Below are positions 1 to 9,226 of a DNA stretch of 64,000 nucleotides, piece after piece. How positions within the stretch are numbered: position 1 is the first letter of the stretch; each line of letters begins with the position of its first letter. A program made the position numbers and the translations under genes. The notes under the pieces are model-generated. The model saw only the letters and a program-made list of their open reading frames with translations, searched no databases and had not been told where the DNA came from. The DNA is taken from NCBI GenBank assembly GCA_024655905.1, contig JANLFP010000005.1:1-64000 (forward strand), read 5' to 3'. The stretch is from Tepidanaerobacteraceae bacterium. GTDB lineage: Bacteria > Bacillota > Thermosediminibacteria > Thermosediminibacterales > Tepidanaerobacteraceae.

Positions 1-361
1 TGTTCAAGACATCATATATTCCTAATGCATCATAAAGCCCGTCAAGCAGAAAATATCCGATGTTTTTAGGATTACAAACGCAGTCATCCTCGTTGTCGAT
101 ATCGTATTCAATCATAACGCGCTTTCGTATGGGTTTATTTTCAACCAGATCATTAAGGCTTTCTATGATTGGTTTTCCTTCTTTAAAAGATTGCCGCAAT
201 CGCTCAAGATAATCCGGTTTGCCATCGTCGAAACGCGACAGTGGCCCTATATTGCGGACGACCCGACGTCGACATTTTGAGGCGCTGCCTTCTTCGGCGC
301 GATATCCCTCCATAACTCTAAGATAGTCTATGCCATTGTTTTTAAAACACTCAATAAACAT
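1..361 (-). CDS. IS1634-type transposase, N-terminal part (cut by window edge)
   Basis: An open frame runs from an ATG at 361 leftwards off the window, about 120 residues without a stop. It begins MFIECFKNNGIDYLRVMEGY and continues with a basic stretch and a VVRNIGPLSRFDDGKPDYL segment. This is the usual start of IS1634/IS1549-type DDE transposases (IS4 superfamily), where a short beta-rich N-terminus precedes the catalytic domain. The catalytic residues lie outside the window, so integrity cannot be judged. A GGAGG sits just upstream of the ATG (GGAGGaccactt). Family assignment is from remembered N-terminal similarity. Confidence 0.75.
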   Translation of the reverse strand, partial: MFIECFKNNGIDYLRVMEGYRAEEGSASKCRRRVVRNIGPLSRFDDGKPDYLERLRQSFKEGKPIIESLNDLVENKPIRKRVMIEYDIDNEDDCVCNPKNIGYFLLDGLYDALGIYDVLN

Positions 362-424
362 AAGTGGTCCTCCGTATATTGTATATGTCAACAATATTAT
401 ACCATACATATTGTGGGATTGCAA

Positions 425-465
425 GAAAAAAGTGCCGGAAATTGAATGTTTCCAGCACTTTTTTT
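425..465. terminator. Bidirectional terminator-like hairpin beside the IS
   Basis: AGTGCCGGAAA and TTTCCAGCACT pair around a short loop, flanked by an A-run on the left and a T-run on the right. Either strand could therefore terminate here. It lies 65 bp upstream of the transposase start and may sit inside the IS end. Confidence 0.55.
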
Positions 466-524
466 CTTGAGTTTACTTTATTTAACTGTTAAACTCGGGT
501 GTTACTTTCATATTTACTTTTATG

Positions 525-552
525 TTTACTTTTCTAAATTTAGTGCTATAAT
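525..552 (+). promoter_or_regulatory. Promoter of the antisense RNA
   Basis: TTTACT, a 16-nt spacer and a perfect TATAAT with an extended -10 (TGC directly upstream). The predicted start is near 559, directed at the 3' end of the toxin gene on the other strand. Confidence 0.6.
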
Positions 553-558
553 ATAGTC

Positions 559-649
559 AGAGGTAACCGGACCCGCAAAAGTGCGGTTGCCATATAGGGT
601 AATTAAAGAATAATCACCCGCTGGGGCATAGCAGGGTGATTATTTTTTT
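559..649 (+). ncRNA. Candidate antisense RNA of a type I toxin-antitoxin pair
   Basis: The promoter at 525-552 points into a short non-coding stretch that ends in a strong intrinsic terminator: AATAATCACCC (609-619) pairs with GGGTGATTATT (634-644), followed by Ts. The predicted RNA is about 90 nt. Its 3' end overlaps the last codons of the convergent small toxin gene at 640-750 by about 10 bp and would pair with the 3' untranslated region of the toxin mRNA. This is the arrangement known for txpA/RatA-like pairs. Transcription itself is inferred. Confidence 0.55.
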
Positions 650-750
650 CCTTTGCTTATCGCCTTAATCAGCACGACAATTAAGGAAATCAGCGATACG
701 GTAAGCATAGAGGATGCAATCATTAATGATAGAGCCTTGTATGTAGCCAT
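640..750 (-). CDS. Small holin-like membrane toxin (type I TA, TxpA/BsrG-like)
   Basis: A 36-codon frame starts at ATG 750, nine nucleotides after a strong AAGGAGGTG site, and ends in TAA at 640-642. The peptide begins MATYKALSLMIASSM, followed by a hydrophobic helix of about 18 residues (LTVSLISLIVVLI) and a basic tail ending KGKK. This matches the short Firmicutes 'putative holin-like toxin' peptides that insert in the membrane when their antisense RNA is lost. The stop codon lies inside the terminator of the convergent RNA at 559-649. The strong ribosome site, the helix and the neighbour together make this a real gene despite its size; toxicity is inferred from the family. Confidence 0.7.
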   Translation of the reverse strand: MATYKALSLMIASSMLTVSLISLIVVLIKAISKGKK

Positions 751-894
751 ACCGTACCACCTCCTTCCTTCTGATATAAAGGAGGTGGCAACCACACCCT
801 GCTCATCCAGTTACCTGAAATACATGGTATCATATTCTACATTTTTATTCAATTTGCAATTTATTTTTTCTTTCAAACAAGCAGAGGAAAATAG

Positions 895-1029
895 CCGGCC
901 GATCACGCGGCACTTCAAGCAGGCAAGGCACTCGGCAATGAGCGGCGCTTTTACATCGGTCGCCGCAAGTGGCGTCAACCCGAACTTCTTAAACTTGTCC
1001 ACCTCCGCACCAGAGATTGCACAGGGCAA
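895..1029 (-). pseudogene. Flavin reductase-domain (flavoredoxin-like) fragment
   Basis: About 45 residues read CAISGAEVDKFKKFGLTP and then VKAPLIAECLACLKCRV. This is the characteristic middle of flavin reductase-like FMN-binding proteins (a 'SG.DVDKF..FGLTP' block followed by 'APLI.EC...ECRV'). No matching N-terminal or C-terminal part is present: the frame runs into unrelated low-complexity sequence before it stops at 811. It is therefore a decayed fragment, not a gene. Identification rests on motif memory; the surrounding 800-1320 stretch holds other broken pieces. Confidence 0.55.
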
Positions 1030-1044
1030 AAAAGAGCGGAAAGC

Positions 1045-1155
1045 TTGAATAAATACAGAGGCCTTTTGACCAAAGCGGCAGTCATCTTCATCGTAGCTAC
1101 ATGGATCTTAGTAGCCAAGGTCGAAGCTGTCAGAGTGCCGGTGATGAACTTTTAA
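1045..1155 (+). CDS. Possible 36-residue single-helix membrane peptide
   Basis: A TTG-started frame (LNKYRGLLTKAAVIFIVATW...) encodes a basic N-terminus, one hydrophobic helix of about 16 residues and a short tail ending VPVMNF. The upstream GAGCGGAA is only a weak ribosome site. I do not recognise it. It could be a remnant, or a second small membrane peptide near the toxin gene at 640-750, which has the same length. Evidence is composition only. Confidence 0.25.
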   Translation: MNKYRGLLTKAAVIFIVATWILVAKVEAVRVPVMNF

Positions 1156-1168
1156 GCATTATGATGTA

Positions 1169-1312
1169 ATGTTTTCCCTTTACACCGGCGATGGTGAAGA
1201 AATAAGAGAAGTATCGGGAAAGGTAACGCTGGACGGGAAGCTGATTTTTTCCAAAGAAGAGACAGGCAGATTCCCTGAGCCGGGCGAAGTGGAAAATAAA
1301 ATAATATGTTGA
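1169..1312 (+). pseudogene. SelT/SelW/SelH (Rdx)-like C-terminal fragment
   Basis: A 47-codon frame contains VTLDGKLIFSKEETGRFPEP followed by GEV. This is the very typical C-terminal block of the Rdx thioredoxin-fold family. The redox CxxC/CxxU motif that should lie at the N-terminus of a roughly 70-90 residue protein is absent, and no ribosome site precedes the ATG. I therefore read it as a truncated relic. It ends 11 bp before a bidirectional hairpin terminator. Confidence 0.5.
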
Positions 1313-1323
1313 GAGCATAAAAT

Positions 1324-1366
1324 AGGGGCTGTTTTCAATTTTTTTTGAAACAGCCTCTGTTTTATT
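1324..1366. terminator. Bidirectional terminator between relic and Rpn gene
   Basis: AGGGGCTGTTTTCA pairs with TGAAACAGCCTCT around a T-rich loop; TTTTATTT follows on the + strand and an A/T run on the other. It serves the Rpn gene that ends at 1413 on the minus strand. Confidence 0.6.
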
Positions 1367-1412
1367 TAAGCCTGGCTCCTCATCATAGCCTATATCATGC
1401 TTATGCTACGCT

Positions 1413-2432
1413 TTAATTTGCTTGCAGTCTTAATATTTCTTCTTCAGGCAAGCCGGTAATTTCCATTATTTCTTTTACATTTCTGCCTTTATTTAGCAGT
1501 TTTCTTGCTATTTCTAACTTGGCTTCCAACATGCCTTTTTCAATGCCTTTTTCTATCCCTTTTTCTATCCCTTTTTCTATCCCTTTTTCCATACCGATAA
1601 TTTCTCTTTTCCGAAATTCTTCCTGTAAAGCTCTTTCAAGGTTATATATCATCTCATCCACCTCCTCGCTTTCTTCTATTACTTCCGAAAGCTCTCGCTT
1701 TTCCTCCTCGGGCAGTCCCCTTACTATGACTCTTTTCAACCATGTCTTGAACAGGAGAAATTCTTCGGGGCTCAATTTTTTCAGAACATCTATGAGTTTC
1801 TGCAATCTTTGCTTTAGCTTTTCTATATCGGCTTTCTGGTCGATTAGAAATACCGCTCCTATAAGGTTGGACAGTCCCATAAGTTCTTCTTCGCTATACC
1901 GGTTTACATCTACCAGGATGTATTCAAAGTCCAGCACCTGTTGTTTGAAAATCTCCTGGCCATTCAGGGTGTTTCTAAAGTTCATAGACGCTGTCCAGTT
2001 GTTTTCACCGTTGTATAATACTATTGGAATAATGGCGGGAAGTCTGAAATCTTTTCTTTCTGTTTCTGCCTTCGGTAAATCTTTAAGCATGCTTCTCCAT
2101 ATTTCCACCATGTAGAGCAGCAATCTATAAGGCATTTGAAAATCTACGGTTGACTGCAGTTCCAATAATACATAGAAAATTACTTCTTTGTTTTCTATTT
2201 TCAGTTTGTAGACTATATCTGCTTCTTTTTCGTCAAAGTCGGGTAAGATGAATGATTTATCTATTTTTTCTATTTTGTTTTCGTCGATTTGTTCTGCCCA
2301 TTCATAATTTACGAAGCTTTTTATTAGCTCCAGAAATACCCGCTTGCTGGACAGTAAAAACTTATAGCCTTTGTCGTATTTGTTATGGAGGGGTTTTTCG
2401 CCGGTATTTATTTGGTTATCCTCAGTTGCCAT
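1413..2432 (-). CDS. Rpn family PD-(D/E)XK nuclease / putative transposase
   Basis: The 339-residue product resembles the Rpn (YhgA-like, PF04754 type) family, whose members are DNA endonucleases linked to RecA-independent recombination. The N-terminus carries HNKYDKGYKFLLSSKRVF and the core FYVLLELQSTVDFQMPYRLL, where the E-L-Q triplet after a hydrophobic strand fits the PD-(D/E)XK nuclease fold (D66 region, then E-x-Q). Residues about 280-300 are a tandem EKGI repeat encoded by 12-bp DNA repeats, and a helical C-terminus with NVKEIMEITGLPEEEILRL follows, as in many family members. GAGGG precedes the ATG by 6 nt. It stands alone between terminators in a region of mobile elements, consistent with horizontal movement. 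Confidence 0.75.
   Translation of the reverse strand: MATEDNQINTGEKPLHNKYDKGYKFLLSSKRVFLELIKSFVNYEWAEQIDENKIEKIDKSFILPDFDEKEADIVYKLKIENKEVIFYVLLELQSTVDFQMPYRLLLYMVEIWRSMLKDLPKAETERKDFRLPAIIPIVLYNGENNWTASMNFRNTLNGQEIFKQQVLDFEYILVDVNRYSEEELMGLSNLIGAVFLIDQKADIEKLKQRLQKLIDVLKKLSPEEFLLFKTWLKRVIVRGLPEEEKRELSEVIEESEEVDEMIYNLERALQEEFRKREIIGMEKGIEKGIEKGIEKGIEKGMLEAKLEIARKLLNKGRNVKEIMEITGLPEEEILRLQAN
1531..1591 (-). repeat. In-frame 12-bp tandem repeat inside the Rpn gene
   Basis: About five copies of a 12-bp unit (TCTATCCCTTTT on the + strand) encode successive EKGI/EKGM tetrads. Four central units are almost identical, so copy number could change by slippage without shifting the frame. Confidence 0.85.
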
Positions 2433-2655
2433 AATGTTCCCTCTTTTTTATATTTGATTTCAATATAATATGGTTTTTGATATGTCTTTTTCATGTATTA
2501 TATCACAGATTTCATGCTACTGCAAAAGCTTTTCATGCTCTTAGCCCATAATTCGCGCGCAATCTTTCCAGATTTCCTAAATCTTCCATTTCTTCCCAAT
2601 CTAAAAAATGAAATTTGTGATATAATCAGAGTTTAACAGTTCTATTAATAAAAAA

Positions 2656-2683
2656 TTCCTTGTGAATCAGTAGCCACAAGGAA
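2656..2683. other. Perfect 9-bp inverted repeat (hairpin)
   Basis: TTCCTTGTG and CACAAGGAA flank a 10-nt loop. On the minus strand it is followed by ATTTTTTATT, so it looks like an intrinsic terminator for a minus-strand transcript, but no gene feeding it is visible. It may be left from a lost element. The stretch 2684-2940 to its right has no intact gene. Confidence 0.45.
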
Positions 2684-2924
2684 CTTGAGTAAAATATCAT
2701 GGTATAAAATTGTAGTCATATAATGGCTGCCATTTGCTTACATCTCTTCATGATTGTTTTGGCTTAATGCGCCGACAGGAAATTTTGCCGCCGAAAAATG
2801 TACACCAAAACTTCAAACGGTAACAGCTTTATCGAACGAATATTTCAGTTTGCGAAGCTCGCTGGCCGTTGGCAGCCTTAGATCGGCATGGATGCCAAAG
2901 GAATCAAGGTGACCCTCCCCCGAT

Positions 2925-3472
2925 TTGTAGGACACAGAGTTAAGAGTATATAATAAAAACAAAGAGGCGCTATGTCCATGGGAGAGTCCAGACGACAATA
3001 TGATGAAGAGTTCAAGCGCGATCTTTATTCCAAAAGGATTGTAGGTTATTCGATGCAGAAATACGTCACCCGCGAACTGGTTATCGAAGCTCTACATATG
3101 GCCATCACCAACCGCCGCCCCGACCCGGGATTGGTCATCCACTCCGACCGCGTCAGCCAGTATGCGAGCTGCGATTATCAGCGACTACTCCGGCAATATG
3201 GTTTTATCTGCTCCATGAGCCGTAAGGGAGATTGTCGGGATAATTCACCTATGGAAAGTTTCTTCAAAACATTGAAGACCGAACTCGTCTACAATCGCCG
3301 CTTCAAAAGCCGTGCAGAAGCCAAACTGGGAATTTTTGAGTACATCGAGGTTTTTTACAACCGTCTCAGGTTACATTCAGCCCTTGGGTATGAGACACCG
3401 GAAGAATTCGAGAAAAACTTTGAGAACCTGATAAAAGTGGCTTAAGTTAGTGTCCAATTAACCGGGGGAAGT
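2925..3472 (+). mobile_element. IS3-family element, internally deleted relic
   Basis: The left part begins near TGTAGGACACAGAGTTAAGAG and the right part ends near TGTCCAATTAACCGGGGGAA, a plausible pair of degenerate ends (TGTAGGACA / TGTCCAATTAA). Between them is a single frame joining the start of orfA to the end of orfB. A full IS3 element is 1.2-1.5 kb, so about two thirds is missing. The boundaries are approximate. Confidence 0.55.
2972..3445 (+). pseudogene. IS3-family transposase, OrfA start fused to OrfB end
   Basis: The 157-residue frame starts MGESRRQYDEEFKRD, the standard start of IS3 OrfA helix-turn-helix proteins. After about 15 residues it continues with LYSKRIVGYSMQKYVTRELV, which belongs to the rve integrase core of OrfB. 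It then runs through VIHSDRVSQYASCDYQ (the second catalytic Asp), DNSPMESFFKTLKTEL (the catalytic Glu) and a normal OrfB C-terminus (HSALGYETPEEFEK). The OrfA body and the OrfB N-terminus with the first catalytic Asp are deleted, yet the junction keeps the frame open. The product cannot be an active transposase. Confidence 0.8.
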
Positions 3473-3479
3473 TCAAACT

Positions 3480-3625
3480 TTCTCTTCCCTGACGGATAGG
3501 AGCTTGTGAGAAGCTCCAATACGGAACCCGCGCTTATAGTTCGCTGCGAAGCAAGTACCAAAGAAGGTTTGGAGCGTATCAAGTCGGAGATGAAGGAGGC
3601 ATTAAAGCCGCTGCAGCTTTTCTGA
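3480..3625 (+). pseudogene. Phosphomannomutase/phosphoglucomutase C-terminal fragment
   Basis: Immediately right of the IS3 relic a + strand frame reads LFPDG-stop-ELVRSSNTEPALIVRCEAS and then KEGLERIKSEMKEALKPL. The SNTEP loop with RCEA is the phosphate-binding C-terminal domain of alpha-D-phosphohexomutases. An in-frame TAG at 3497 stands where a Trp is usual (DGW-x-LVR). The preceding 400 or so residues are absent. This is the stump of a gene cut by the IS insertion or deletion, ending with TGA at 3623-3625 just before the glucosidase gene on the other strand. Confidence 0.65.
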
Positions 3626-3638
3626 ATGCGGTTCCTCT

Positions 3639-5123
<1,485 letters not shown>

Positions 5124-5156
5124 TCAGGCTTTTACAGATTCTCCTGCCCCGTATCA

Positions 5157-6443
5157 TCAGTTATTTTCTATTTCCCTGTTTGTCATCAACACAAATGGAA
5201 TCCACGTAAGGATGGTAACCGCAATGCATATAATCTGGACTATAATACCCTGCCAGCCGTGTCCGATAAAGGCGCCAATTAAGAGCGGAACGCCAAACGG
5301 AGTATCAACCGTATTGCACGGCATAAATCCGATTTTTGTTGCAAACAATGCGATTGCGCAAGAAATGGCGGAATTAAAAATGAACGGAATAGCAAACCTT
5401 ACATTCAATACCAGAGGCAAGCCGAATACAACGGGCTCGCTGATGCCAAACACGCTCGGGCCAAGCCCCACCTTGGCAATCATCCTGTAATCCTCTCGTT
5501 TCGAGCACAGCAATATTGCTATAATCAGCGAAAAGATCATTCCGGCTCCGCCAGGCACAATGAAGTTCATCCAAAAACCGTAAGTAACCGGCTGCGTGGC
5601 CTGCTGACCGGCAGAGACTGCCGCAATATTGGCTGCAATCGCCGCCGCCATGAGCGGATTCCTTATAGGAGATATGACAAGACCGCCATGAATGCCAAGA
5701 AACCAGAATAGCTGCGCGAAAACAACTATCGCAATGATGCCTGCCGGGCTCTGAAAAACTGCTTCCAGCGGGGCCTGCATAACCTTATAGACAAATTCGT
5801 TCAGGTACGTTCCTGTACCCAGTTTGAATAAGGCCCCGAAAACACTTACACTCACCAGGGTAATCAAAATTGGAATCAATGTGTTGAAAGATGTTGAAAT
5901 GCCAGCCGGCACGGATGGCGGCATCGTAATTTTAATTGCTTCGATTCGGGTTAGTTTCGTGAAAAATTCGACAACAACCACGGTTAGGAGCATGCCGACG
6001 AACAGCCCCTGCGCCCCAAGCGCCGGCGCAGGAATGCCTGCGGCGCTTCCGGTAGCCGAATTTACTGTAACCGTTACTACTTCCGGAATGACCGAACAAT
6101 AAGCCGCCACAGCAACAATACCTGCGATGTATTCGGGCACTTTATTCTTTCTGGCCAGATTCATAGCAATGAGGAAAATAACCGGTATGCTCATAATTCC
6201 CAGTGTCGCAAAGTTCATTGCCGTGAAAGCCACGCTTAATTTGCTCAATGCGGGAATCCATTTGGCCAGCCCTGTCTGGGGGCTGCAAATTATTGAATTA
6301 AACAGCGTCGCAAATGAGCCGACAATAACAAAAGGCATGAAAACCGTAAAAGAATCTTTTATGCTATTCAGGTATTTATTCTCATCAACTTTTTCAGCAA
6401 TGACCATTAAAGAATCCTGAAATTTTCCCGATAATTCTGCCAT
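5157..6443 (-). CDS. celB: PTS lactose/cellobiose-family EIIC permease
   Basis: A 428-residue membrane protein with about ten hydrophobic segments. It has the N-terminal signature of cellobiose/lichenan EIIC domains (NKYLNSIKDSFTVFMPFVIV) and the conserved GISEPVVFGLPLVLN motif near residue 335, part of the sugar-binding site. It carries a beta-glucoside across the membrane while EIIB phosphorylates it. A GGAGG site lies 10 nt before the ATG. It follows the EIIB gene by 44 bp and precedes the phospho-glucosidase. The length, without fused domains, is typical of the Lac/Cel family. Confidence 0.92.
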   Translation of the reverse strand: MAELSGKFQDSLMVIAEKVDENKYLNSIKDSFTVFMPFVIVGSFATLFNSIICSPQTGLAKWIPALSKLSVAFTAMNFATLGIMSIPVIFLIAMNLARKNKVPEYIAGIVAVAAYCSVIPEVVTVTVNSATGSAAGIPAPALGAQGLFVGMLLTVVVVEFFTKLTRIEAIKITMPPSVPAGISTSFNTLIPILITLVSVSVFGALFKLGTGTYLNEFVYKVMQAPLEAVFQSPAGIIAIVVFAQLFWFLGIHGGLVISPIRNPLMAAAIAANIAAVSAGQQATQPVTYGFWMNFIVPGGAGMIFSLIIAILLCSKREDYRMIAKVGLGPSVFGISEPVVFGLPLVLNVRFAIPFIFNSAISCAIALFATKIGFMPCNTVDTPFGVPLLIGAFIGHGWQGIIVQIICIAVTILTWIPFVLMTNREIENN

Positions 6444-6487
6444 TTAAATCGTTCCTCCTCTTAACATTCTGATATATTTGTCATTCT

Positions 6488-6799
6488 CTATTTTTTATTC
6501 TTCAACAATTCTTCCGCCTGTTTCAAAACGGCGGCACCGTCACAGCGGCCGTACGCCACAGGATTGATTACATCAACCGGAGCTTTCCCATCAACAATTT
6601 TGCTTACTTTTTTCAAAATATGCCTGACCTGCGGTCCCAGCAATAACACGTCGAAATTGCCCAGTTCTGCTTCAATCTGGGTCTGGTCTGCAGCCCAAAT
6701 CTTATAATCGGTTTTCCCCTGCTGCTTTGCCACCTCCTCCATTTTTGACACCAGCATGCTTGTAGACATTCCAAGACAGCATGCAAGCATAATTCTCAC
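6488..6799 (-). CDS. celA: PTS lactose/cellobiose-family EIIB
   Basis: This phosphocarrier passes phosphate from EIIA to the sugar. I place the start at GTG 6799, six nucleotides after GAGGTG, giving 103 residues; the longer open frame to 6844 would add 15 residues that overlap the EIIA gene and have no homologous counterpart. The phosphorylated residue is Cys7 in ACCLGMSTSM, the C-x-x-GMSTS loop of this family. It lies 25 bp downstream of the EIIA gene. The second Cys beside it is less usual but does not disturb the motif. Confidence 0.9.
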   Translation of the reverse strand: MRIMLACCLGMSTSMLVSKMEEVAKQQGKTDYKIWAADQTQIEAELGNFDVLLLGPQVRHILKKVSKIVDGKAPVDVINPVAYGRCDGAAVLKQAEELLKNKK

Positions 6800-6824
6800 G
6801 GCCTTCACCTCCTCCTTTTCGTTT

Positions 6825-7175
6825 TCATTCCAGGTTGTTTTCAATTGCCAATTTATCCATAAGTCTTTTCATGATTTTATACAAATGTATAAACTCTTCA
6901 GCATTTTTTATGGCCATCATTGCCATTGTCAGATGATCCTGTGCATGAACCAGAATAATATTGACGTCTACCGGAGCTCCGCCGGCTTCCTGCTGAATCA
7001 TCCGGGTTTGCGCACGATGCGCTTCGAGCATTTCCGCTTCGGCTTCCTGCATGCGTGCCTCTGCCTCCGCAAAATCAAATTCTCTCGCCGCTTCAATGGC
7101 CATTAAAGCGGCAGATTTCGCATTTCCTGCATTGGTAATTAATTGAAAGGCACCATCATATTTACTTTCTTCCAT
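6825..7175 (-). CDS. celC: PTS lactose/cellobiose-family EIIA
   Basis: A 116-residue, all-helical phosphocarrier that accepts phosphate from HPr. The active-site block is VHAQDHLTMAM with His77 as the expected phosphorylated residue and Asp80 as its partner in the trimer. The region before it is rich in Ala and Glu, as in this three-helix family. The ribosome site GGAGG overlaps the end of the upstream regulator gene (stop at 7179), so the two are translationally coupled. Confidence 0.9.
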   Translation of the reverse strand: MEESKYDGAFQLITNAGNAKSAALMAIEAAREFDFAEAEARMQEAEAEMLEAHRAQTRMIQQEAGGAPVDVNIILVHAQDHLTMAMMAIKNAEEFIHLYKIMKRLMDKLAIENNLE

Positions 7176-7178
7176 CGA

Positions 7179-9095
7179 TTATTCCTCCATTTCTGCTTCC
7201 ACTTTGGCGATTAAATTTTTAAAGACCTGATAGTCCCTGGACGCAATCAATTTGTCTATACAGTCTTTATTCAGCAAAAACTTTGATGTAACTCTGTAAA
7301 ACTTTTGCAGCGTCTTATTTTTCTTTTTTCCCACGGATACAAGAAAAACCACCTGTACTTCCGTTTCATCCCAGACAATCGGTTTTTCAAGTATTCCGAC
7401 ACACACAAACGTATTTTGACTTAGCGTTTTAACCGGGTGCGGCATTGCTACCCTGTTGCCAAATTCTGTGCGGGCAAGCTTCTCTCTTTCCAATACGGCA
7501 TCATAAAAGTTGTTGGGAATATCATGATATTTTTTTACATTGTCACACATGAATCTTAATATTTCCTCTTTTGTCCTGCATTTTATATTTGCCAAAAATA
7601 AATTGGGGCTGTAATATTCATCGCAAATGCCCGAAGATTTAGATGCCAGGACCTTTTTCATCCTCTCAATATCATCGTCGTCAAGAAAGTATTTTATCTC
7701 CATGATGGGAACCGGCACCTTATCCCGAATCGGCACTGTGGAAAATACATAATCAATTTTTGAAAAATCGATCGTGCCGATTGAGTTGACATCGCAGGTT
7801 TTAACTTCATTTATCTGATCATGAAATTTCTCCTTACATTTGTAGGCAAGCAGCCTGGCGCTGCCTTTGCCGGAGGAACACACCAGCAGAATATTCTTTT
7901 TTGTGTTTTTTGTTTTTTGCCTTTCCAGGGCGAGGGCAAACAGCAATGCGATATAACCGATTTCATCGTCTTTTAGCACTTTTTTATACCTTTCATTAAT
8001 CACTCCGCTTGCGTGCGCCGCCATTGCATAGGCCAGTGCAAACCTTTCCTTTATATCTTTAAGTAACGGATTTCGCATGTTCATATCGCACTGAATCCTG
8101 ATTTTTAAAGGAATTAAATGCTGGCACAACGATATTTTTAAATCCAGATCATTTCGGAAATCAACCTTGAAAGCATCATATACCGATTGAATCATGGCGC
8201 AAACCAGCATATTTGTTTCGTGATCTATAACTATATTCTCGCTGCCATGCGATTCTGCAAGGGTACGCTTTCCCGCCAGGTGAAGCGCAACATAACGGAT
8301 TTCTGATTCAGGAAACTGGACTTGATAATTTTCTTGAATTTTTTCCACAATCTTGGATGCAATCAAATATTCATCATCATTGTATGAGCCATTTATCCAC
8401 TCTTCTTCCAACGGGATATAATGATTGCCCTTAATGCGTTTAATTGCAATAAACAAATGAATGATAAGATTCTGCAGTGCAATATCTGATAAATGATAGT
8501 TGAAAGCCCTGAGACAATCCTGAATGCATTTTGCCAATATGTCCATGTTGTTTTCGTTCATAATCTTCGTTTGACTGCTGGTTACAATATAGTTGGCAAG
8601 GCATAACCTTAGACTGAATTCCTTACCTTTTAATTTGATGCCATGGTTCGGTTTGCGGATTAACTCGATGTTGTAAGGTTTAATTATTTTTTCAATATCT
8701 TTCAGATCATTTGTAAGCGTTCTTTTTGATATATACATTGATTCACTTAAATCATCCAGTTTTATATAATCTGTACTGTAAATCAAGTATTCCAGAAGGT
8801 ATTGGATTCTCTCCTTGGAAGTTTGAGGCAGATTTTTTTTGTCAGACTGTTTCAAATAGAAATCTTTAAACTCCTCCCATGCTTTTTGCTCGTAAACCCG
8901 CAGGCAAAAACCGCTGCCTGGTTTGGATTCAATTGCAGCACCATGTCCTTTGATGAGCCTGTTTATTTGCTTCAGAAGATTTCTCACCGTTTTCGCGCTC
9001 AAATGCAGCTTTTCGGCAAAAGATTCTGCCTTTTGATATTCCGATTCACGGATCATTTCCATTAATAAATACAATCTTATGTCGTTCATATACAA
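7179..9095 (-). CDS. licR: LicR/ManR-type PTS-controlled transcriptional activator
   Basis: A 638-residue multidomain regulator. The order is an N-terminal helix-turn-helix (residues 1-60), a second HTH (about 85-150), two PRD domains with conserved His (about 175-385), an EIIB-like domain with ILLVCSSGKGSARLL near 400, and a C-terminal EIIA-like domain with NRVAMPHPVKT near 555. Phosphorylation of these domains by HPr and the cognate EII proteins couples activity to sugar supply. It heads the operon, which suggests autoregulation. The start could be TTG 9095 (five nt after AGGAGG) or ATG 9089; both give the same protein within two residues. LicR is named by architecture and gene context. Confidence 0.88.
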   Translation of the reverse strand: MYMNDIRLYLLMEMIRESEYQKAESFAEKLHLSAKTVRNLLKQINRLIKGHGAAIESKPGSGFCLRVYEQKAWEEFKDFYLKQSDKKNLPQTSKERIQYLLEYLIYSTDYIKLDDLSESMYISKRTLTNDLKDIEKIIKPYNIELIRKPNHGIKLKGKEFSLRLCLANYIVTSSQTKIMNENNMDILAKCIQDCLRAFNYHLSDIALQNLIIHLFIAIKRIKGNHYIPLEEEWINGSYNDDEYLIASKIVEKIQENYQVQFPESEIRYVALHLAGKRTLAESHGSENIVIDHETNMLVCAMIQSVYDAFKVDFRNDLDLKISLCQHLIPLKIRIQCDMNMRNPLLKDIKERFALAYAMAAHASGVINERYKKVLKDDEIGYIALLFALALERQKTKNTKKNILLVCSSGKGSARLLAYKCKEKFHDQINEVKTCDVNSIGTIDFSKIDYVFSTVPIRDKVPVPIMEIKYFLDDDDIERMKKVLASKSSGICDEYYSPNLFLANIKCRTKEEILRFMCDNVKKYHDIPNNFYDAVLEREKLARTEFGNRVAMPHPVKTLSQNTFVCVGILEKPIVWDETEVQVVFLVSVGKKKNKTLQKFYRVTSKFLLNKDCIDKLIASRDYQVFKNLIAKVEAEMEE

Positions 9096-9141
9096 CTCTG
9101 CCTCCTGCCTTCAGTTGTATACGAGCATGTTAACTACTGTT

Positions 9142-9170
9142 ATTTTAACATTTGCAGACTTTCAACTCAA
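9142..9170 (-). promoter_or_regulatory. Promoter of the beta-glucoside PTS operon
   Basis: On the minus strand TTGAGT (9165-9170), a 17-nt spacer and TAAAAT (9142-9147), about 45 bp before the regulator start. A perfect palindrome lies directly upstream of the -35 box. Confidence 0.55.
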
Positions 9171-9178
9171 CGACTGTT

Positions 9179-9202
9179 TTTTCCACTGCTTAAAGTGGAA
9201 AA
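9179..9202. promoter_or_regulatory. Putative operator of the PTS regulator
   Basis: TTTTCCACT and AGTGGAAAA form a perfect 9-bp inverted repeat with a 6-nt centre. Its edge is 9 bp upstream of the -35 hexamer, where an activator would bind. Assignment to the LicR-type protein encoded just downstream is inference. Confidence 0.5.
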
Positions 9203-9226
9203 GGTTGCTTGCAAAAAAACTGAGTG

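Noticed and set aside
653-1048. A 131-codon + strand frame across the toxin locus
   Set aside because: It overlaps the toxin gene and the flavin reductase relic antisense. Neither ribosome site nor motif is present.
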